Positions 60,689-64,000 of a stretch of 64,000 nucleotides of DNA are shown piece after piece. Source of the stretch: JAHJQZ01 sp963667595 (GTDB lineage: Bacteria > Pseudomonadota > Alphaproteobacteria > Rhizobiales > Devosiaceae); assembly GCA_963667595.2 (NCBI GenBank), contig CAXXWD010000009.1:1-64000 (forward strand), given 5' to 3'. The position numbers were made by a program, and so were the translations under genes. The stretch's first letter is position 1. Every line of letters begins with the position of its first letter. Below the pieces are notes generated by a model that had not been told where the DNA came from, searched no databases, and worked only from the letters and a program-made list of their open reading frames with translations.

Positions 60689-61105
60689 ATGAATCACTTT
60701 GATCAAAGTAACAGGCACTTCCAAGGGCGGGGGCAAAAGCGCTCGTCTTTTGTGGCGAAAACCGGTCGCGACAGCGCCGCGGATCGGGTTCTGGCGCTGG
60801 TTTCGGCACATGACGCGGTCGCGCCGGCGCTGCTTTTGCATCCGTCGCGCTGTCGTGCCCCGGTGGCGCGGTCCCGGCAACTGGCCATGTATCTCATGCA
60901 CACCCTGCTCGGTCGGAGCATGACCGAGGTCGGGGCCTATTTCGGCCGCGACCGCACCACCGTGGCACATGCCTGCGGCCTGATTGAGGATTGCCGGGAC
61001 GATAGAGACTTCGATGAGGAACTCACCGCGCTCGAACAAAAGCTCAGTCCCGGTGTTCATGCGACATTCGGTGCCGCGCGGGAGCCCGATCGTGTCGGAT
61101 ACTGA
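60689..61105 (+). CDS. DnaA-domain helix-turn-helix protein
   Basis: 138 residues from ATG 60689 with GGAGG 5 bases upstream. Residues about 48-115 match the C-terminal DNA-binding domain of DnaA: SRQLAMYLMHTLLGRSMTEV, then GAYFGRDRTTVAHACGLIED. There is no AAA+ domain. Such short proteins are common in Hyphomicrobiales, usually paired with a DUF6456 gene as here (14-base overlap). They probably bind DnaA-box-like DNA; their role is not established to my knowledge. Confidence 0.85.
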   Translation: MNHFDQSNRHFQGRGQKRSSFVAKTGRDSAADRVLALVSAHDAVAPALLLHPSRCRAPVARSRQLAMYLMHTLLGRSMTEVGAYFGRDRTTVAHACGLIEDCRDDRDFDEELTALEQKLSPGVHATFGAAREPDRVGY

Positions 61106-61853
61106 GAAAAGAACGCGCCGATTTCTCGGACGACTCGTTCGGGCCGGCCGGGCCGAGCGCACGAAAAAGGGCGACGGCTTTCACGTTTCCGGTGGCGCCG
61201 AGGCGGAAATCTCCGAACTGGGCATCAGGGAACTCGAAGCGCATGGATTGGTTCGCCTCGACAACGATCTGTGTTTTCCCACGCGTGAAAGCACCGCCTG
61301 GCTGCGCCGCCATCTGTCCGCAACTGGCGATTTTGCCGGTCAGCACCGCCAGATTGTACCCGGCCCCGAGGGCTCGGTACGCGATCTGGGAGCCGATGTC
61401 CTTGAAAAGCTGGCCCGGTCCGGGTGCGGATTTTTGCAACCCCATCACCTGGCCGCTGGACGACGCGTTTGCCAATGGGGCCGGCGGGCGCAACTCAACC
61501 AGCGTGTGACCATGTCCTACGATCCGTCGCGGATCGGTGGCAAAAGAAACGCAACCACCGAAGCGGACATCGCCGACATGGCTGCCGAAGCACGCAAATC
61601 GCTTGCGCGACTGTTCACGGATCTGCCGCGCGACTGCGCCGAAATCATTCTCGACGTCTGCGTTTTCGAAAAAGGCCTGCAGGTCATCGAACGCGAACGC
61701 GGTTGGCCGCGCCGCAGCGCCAAGCTGGTGCTGCGCATCGGGCTCGATCAGCTTGCCGAAAGGCTCGGCCTGTCGCCACGGGCAAACGGGCGCCCGACCG
61801 GGCGCATGACGACCTGGTCCGGTGCGGATTTTCAGCCGACGCGGTTCGAGTAA
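61092..61853 (+). CDS. DUF6456 domain-containing protein
   Basis: 253 residues from GTG 61092 (GGAG 7 bases upstream), overlapping the end of the DnaA-domain gene. The N-terminal 90 residues are basic and winged-helix-like (ISELGIRELEAHGLVRLDND). The C-terminal DUF6456 domain at about 135-235 contains LNQRVTMSYDPSRIGGKRN, CAEIILDVCVFEKGLQVIER and AKLVLRIGLDQLAERLGL. The pair with the DnaA-domain protein suggests joint DNA binding. It ends 4 bases before the stop of convergent sufE. Confidence 0.82.
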   Translation: MSDTEKRTRRFLGRLVRAGRAERTKKGDGFHVSGGAEAEISELGIRELEAHGLVRLDNDLCFPTRESTAWLRRHLSATGDFAGQHRQIVPGPEGSVRDLGADVLEKLARSGCGFLQPHHLAAGRRVCQWGRRAQLNQRVTMSYDPSRIGGKRNATTEADIADMAAEARKSLARLFTDLPRDCAEIILDVCVFEKGLQVIERERGWPRRSAKLVLRIGLDQLAERLGLSPRANGRPTGRMTTWSGADFQPTRFE

Positions 61854-61857
61854 CCGG

Positions 61858-62280
61858 TCAGCCCATCGCCAATGCTTCGGCGTGGATGCGCTTGACCATG
61901 GCGGCCAGGCCGTTCGAACGCTGCGTGCTCAGATGTTCGCGCAAACCCAGTTCATCGAGTACGGCAAGGGCATCGGTCGCGGCGATCTCGCTGGCAGGAC
62001 GGCCGGAATAAAGCGCCAGAAGGATGGCTACCAATCCCTTGACGATCATGGCATCGGAATCGCCGGCAAAGAAAATGCGCCGCTCCGCATCGTCGCTGCG
62101 TCTGGCCGTGAGCCAGACCTGCGACACGCAGCCGGAAACCTTGTTCTCGGCCGTACGCTGATCGTCGGGAAGCGGCGGCAAGGCCTGGCCAAGCTCGATC
62201 AGGTATTTGTAGCGATCCTCCCAATCATCAAGGAAGGAGAAGTTTTCGGAGATTTCGGCAAAGCTGGGCAGATCGATCAT
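61858..62280 (-). CDS. sufE: SufE-family sulfur acceptor protein
   Basis: 140 residues from ATG 62280. SufE fold: FSFLDDWEDRYKYLIELGQ, then KVSGCVSQVWL whose cysteine accepts persulfide sulfur from SufS, DAMIVKGLVAILLALYSG and LREHLSTQRSNGLAAMVKRI. It supplies sulfur for Fe-S cluster assembly. The suf operon itself is not in the window. Confidence 0.94.
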   Translation of the reverse strand: MIDLPSFAEISENFSFLDDWEDRYKYLIELGQALPPLPDDQRTAENKVSGCVSQVWLTARRSDDAERRIFFAGDSDAMIVKGLVAILLALYSGRPASEIAATDALAVLDELGLREHLSTQRSNGLAAMVKRIHAEALAMG

Positions 62281-62583
62281 GACGACTGAATAAAGCATCG
62301 GGCGAAAAAGTGGAATCCGGTTTTTTAGCAAACTGAGATCCGCCCCGAAGGGACAAATGATGCAAATGGCACCATTTGAGGATCGAAGGATGCGATCACG
62401 GGGGAAAAGAGCCGGGTGAATTGATGCAGACAAGTCGCTCGATGCTCTGGCGCTCGGCTCGGCCAAAGCTGATGCATCAGTACTGCAAGGCACGCGAAAG
62501 AACCGCAGATGCCCTAACGAGCATCTGCGGTTCAAACCCTGAGACGGGAGCAGAGTGTGGGGGATAAAGCCTCAGGGAAGACG
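62281..62583. other. Intergenic region upstream of sufE
   Basis: 303 bases with one dispersed-repeat copy (62300-62332) and nothing else I can name. Confidence 0.35.
62300..62332 (+). repeat. Dispersed short repeat, copy 5
   Basis: GGGCGAAAAAGTGGAATCCG followed by GTTTTTTAGCAAA. It lies 20 bases upstream of the sufE start and may overlap its leader or promoter. Confidence 0.55.
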
Positions 62584-62868
62584 TTACGTACGGTGTCTGT
62601 TGAGGGGCGGGGCCGGATACGGGGCGTTGGCGAAGCGGTTGGCGGGCGTATCGGCCGATGCCAGGGTGGTTGTGGCCATCAGCTTGGCACCGGTGCATTC
62701 AAGGCTGGTGCAGGCAATCTGATCAAGACCGTCACGCGCGATGGACCGTCCCGTTTCCATGGCAACGGCGCTCATCCGGTTCGCCGACTCGGTCAGCACC
62801 AGTCCGTGCGGCTGCATGACCACAAAGGCCAGTCCGAGCCAGAATGCTGTTCTCAGCCAGAACCTCAT
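62584..62868 (-). CDS. DUF5330-like small exported protein
   Basis: 94 residues. It starts MRFWLRTAFWLGLAFVVMQP, a membrane anchor or signal typical of DUF5330 proteins in Hyphomicrobiales (MRFLIRTAFWLGLV-type starts). Two cysteines in IACTSLECTG follow, as in that family, and the tail is Pro/Ala-rich. The position between sufE and a PAS kinase is the usual one in this order, from memory. Function unknown. Confidence 0.7.
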   Translation of the reverse strand: MRFWLRTAFWLGLAFVVMQPHGLVLTESANRMSAVAMETGRSIARDGLDQIACTSLECTGAKLMATTTLASADTPANRFANAPYPAPPLNRHRT

Positions 62869-63203
62869 GATGTCCTTTGTCCCCTCATGTCCTCACTGGC
62901 GGTTGCTCATAGTCTCGACCTTTTCCGCTTAAATGCTCGTGAGATGGATCGATAAAACTTGAAGCAAATGCCGACCGGTTGCGGGCCTTGGTGCGCCACC
63001 TGTCCGGAAACGGGAGAGTTCGGCCCTTCGAAGGGGGTGGATGCGAAATGAATTGTTTACGCTAGCCGGAGAAACCACGCTCATCAGCCTTCATAAAGCG
63101 CTTGGCGTGCCCGTTTGGAGTGCGCCGCTTAAGTCAGTTTTTAGGTTCAGGTGAAAACCTCGGGACAAATCCGGCGCGTACAAGCCGGGGAGTTGAGTTG
63201 CGT
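62869..63203. other. Intergenic region before the PAS kinase
   Basis: 335 bases between divergent genes. No gene or strong hairpin recognised. Confidence 0.3.
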
Positions 63204-64000
63204 ATGTTCCAGATGGCCGAGACCAGAGTCAAAACCCGCATTGCCGGCGGAGATCCCGCGGCCGGCGCTGTTGAGACTTTGCGCCGTGAAACGCTCGTCC
63301 TTATTGCAAAAATCCTCGTCGCGGCGGCGCTCGTCGCCATTGTGCCTGCGCTCTGGGCCTTGCCCAACGGCCATTATGTGCCGTTCGTCACCGCCATCGC
63401 GGCGCTCGCAATCGGCTTCGCCATGATCAGCGCGGTGAACCGTCAGGGATCGCCGGCGCCCGTGTCGATATTGCTTGTCGGCGTGGCTGCGATCGGCGCC
63501 GGCCAAACCATGATCACACCCGGCTTCGCCGATTTCGGGCTGGCTACGGCGACATTGGTGCCGGTTCTGGCATCCCTGCTCGGCAGGGGCGCGATCCGGC
63601 GACTCGGCTGGGGGCTCATGGTCGCCACGCTCGGTTTTGCGGCGCTGTCGCGCATCGTGCCCACGGGCCTGTCCGAAATGCAGGCGGGGGGCGCCATACT
63701 GACGTCGCTCGTGACCTATCTCGTTCTGGCCGTCATCGTGTCCGTGGCGGCGCTGCGGCTTGGCACATTACTGGACAAGGTCGAAAAGGCCGAGGTGGAA
63801 ACCTTCCGCCACCTCATCGACAATTTTCACTATGTGGTGCTGCGCCTGTCGCCCGCCGGCGAACCGATCTTCGTATCGCGTTCGGCGGAGACCCTGCTCG
63901 GTTGCCAGCGTTACGAACTCGAAGGCGACGGACTCAATGAACGCGTTCATGTCCAGGATCGTCCGGCTTTCCTGACGGCCCTGTCCGGCGCCGCCAATGA
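63204..64000 (+). CDS. Membrane-bound PAS sensor histidine kinase (partial, 3' end outside window)
   Basis: 265 residues visible from ATG 63204. About six hydrophobic helices occupy residues 28-192 (LVLIAKILVAAALVAIVPAL, LTSLVTYLVLAVIVSVAALR). A short coiled coil (LDKVEKAEVETF) then leads to a PAS domain (FRHLIDNFHYVVLRLSPAGE, VSRSAETLLGCQRYELEG). The kinase core is expected beyond the window edge; that it is a histidine kinase is inferred from this layout and the sufE/DUF5330 neighbourhood. Confidence 0.7.
   Translation, partial: MFQMAETRVKTRIAGGDPAAGAVETLRRETLVLIAKILVAAALVAIVPALWALPNGHYVPFVTAIAALAIGFAMISAVNRQGSPAPVSILLVGVAAIGAGQTMITPGFADFGLATATLVPVLASLLGRGAIRRLGWGLMVATLGFAALSRIVPTGLSEMQAGGAILTSLVTYLVLAVIVSVAALRLGTLLDKVEKAEVETFRHLIDNFHYVVLRLSPAGEPIFVSRSAETLLGCQRYELEGDGLNERVHVQDRPAFLTALSGAAN

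Overview
This is a GC-rich chromosomal segment with genes packed on both strands. The MucR/Ros-type zinc-finger regulator, the class 3 (Rhizobium etli type) asparaginase, the DnaA-domain HTH + DUF6456 pair, the sufE - DUF5330 - PAS kinase order and the short dispersed repeats all point to an alphaproteobacterium of the order Hyphomicrobiales (Rhizobiales). A Devosia/Pelagibacterium-like genus is plausible, but the species cannot be named from the sequence alone. There is no rRNA operon, CRISPR array or intact transposase in the window.

Layout. 1-5.1 kb: housekeeping genes (end of a Sua5-type threonylcarbamoyl-AMP synthase, a J-domain chaperone, DUF1499, a metallo-beta-lactamase-fold hydrolase, BioY, a YdcF-like membrane protein) and tRNA-Pro. 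5.26-20.5 kb: a roughly 15.2-kb genomic island integrated at the 3' end of tRNA-Gln. It is bounded by a perfect 20-bp direct repeat (5313-5332 and 20505-20524) and carries a wrecked tyrosine-integrase remnant next to the tRNA. Its cargo is two carbohydrate modules. The first is a ROK regulator, a CUT1-type ABC sugar importer and a GH42 beta-galactosidase. The second is an SDR dehydrogenase, an enolase-superfamily sugar-acid dehydratase, a GntR/FCD regulator and a TRAP importer with fused DctQM. Together they look like an acquired route for a beta-galactoside and a derived or co-occurring sugar acid.

20.6-23.3 kb: a two-component system divergent from a small ORF that looks like the fused ends of a collapsed RND efflux operon. 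23.6-30.3 kb: phosphomannomutase and ManC (GDP-mannose supply), facing cysQ-cysD-cysNC (PAPS supply). 30.5-37.4 kb: HIT protein, a possible small RNA or short gene with a strong terminator, a 44-residue secreted or membrane peptide, asparaginase, YbjQ, a HerA-like ATPase, a SLOG-like protein, a TPR lipoprotein and a receiver-HD-GYP protein.

38.1-47.8 kb: a complete chemotaxis-type operon (STAS, cheY, cheA, cheW, mcp, cheW, cheR, cheB, then an unusual 597-residue soluble protein with two degenerate MCP-tip motifs). It has no flagellar genes and no cheD, so it may control something other than swimming. As given here, cheB carries a one-base frameshift between its receiver and esterase domains.

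48-53.4 kb: tRNA-Met, a degenerate receiver protein, sodB, DUF4386, oligopeptidase B and msrB. 53.7-59.7 kb: a seven-gene Mrp Na+/H+ antiporter operon with mostly 4- or 8-nt gene overlaps. 59.8-64 kb: mucR, the DnaA-domain/DUF6456 pair, sufE, a DUF5330-like protein and the start of a membrane-bound PAS sensor kinase that runs off the window.
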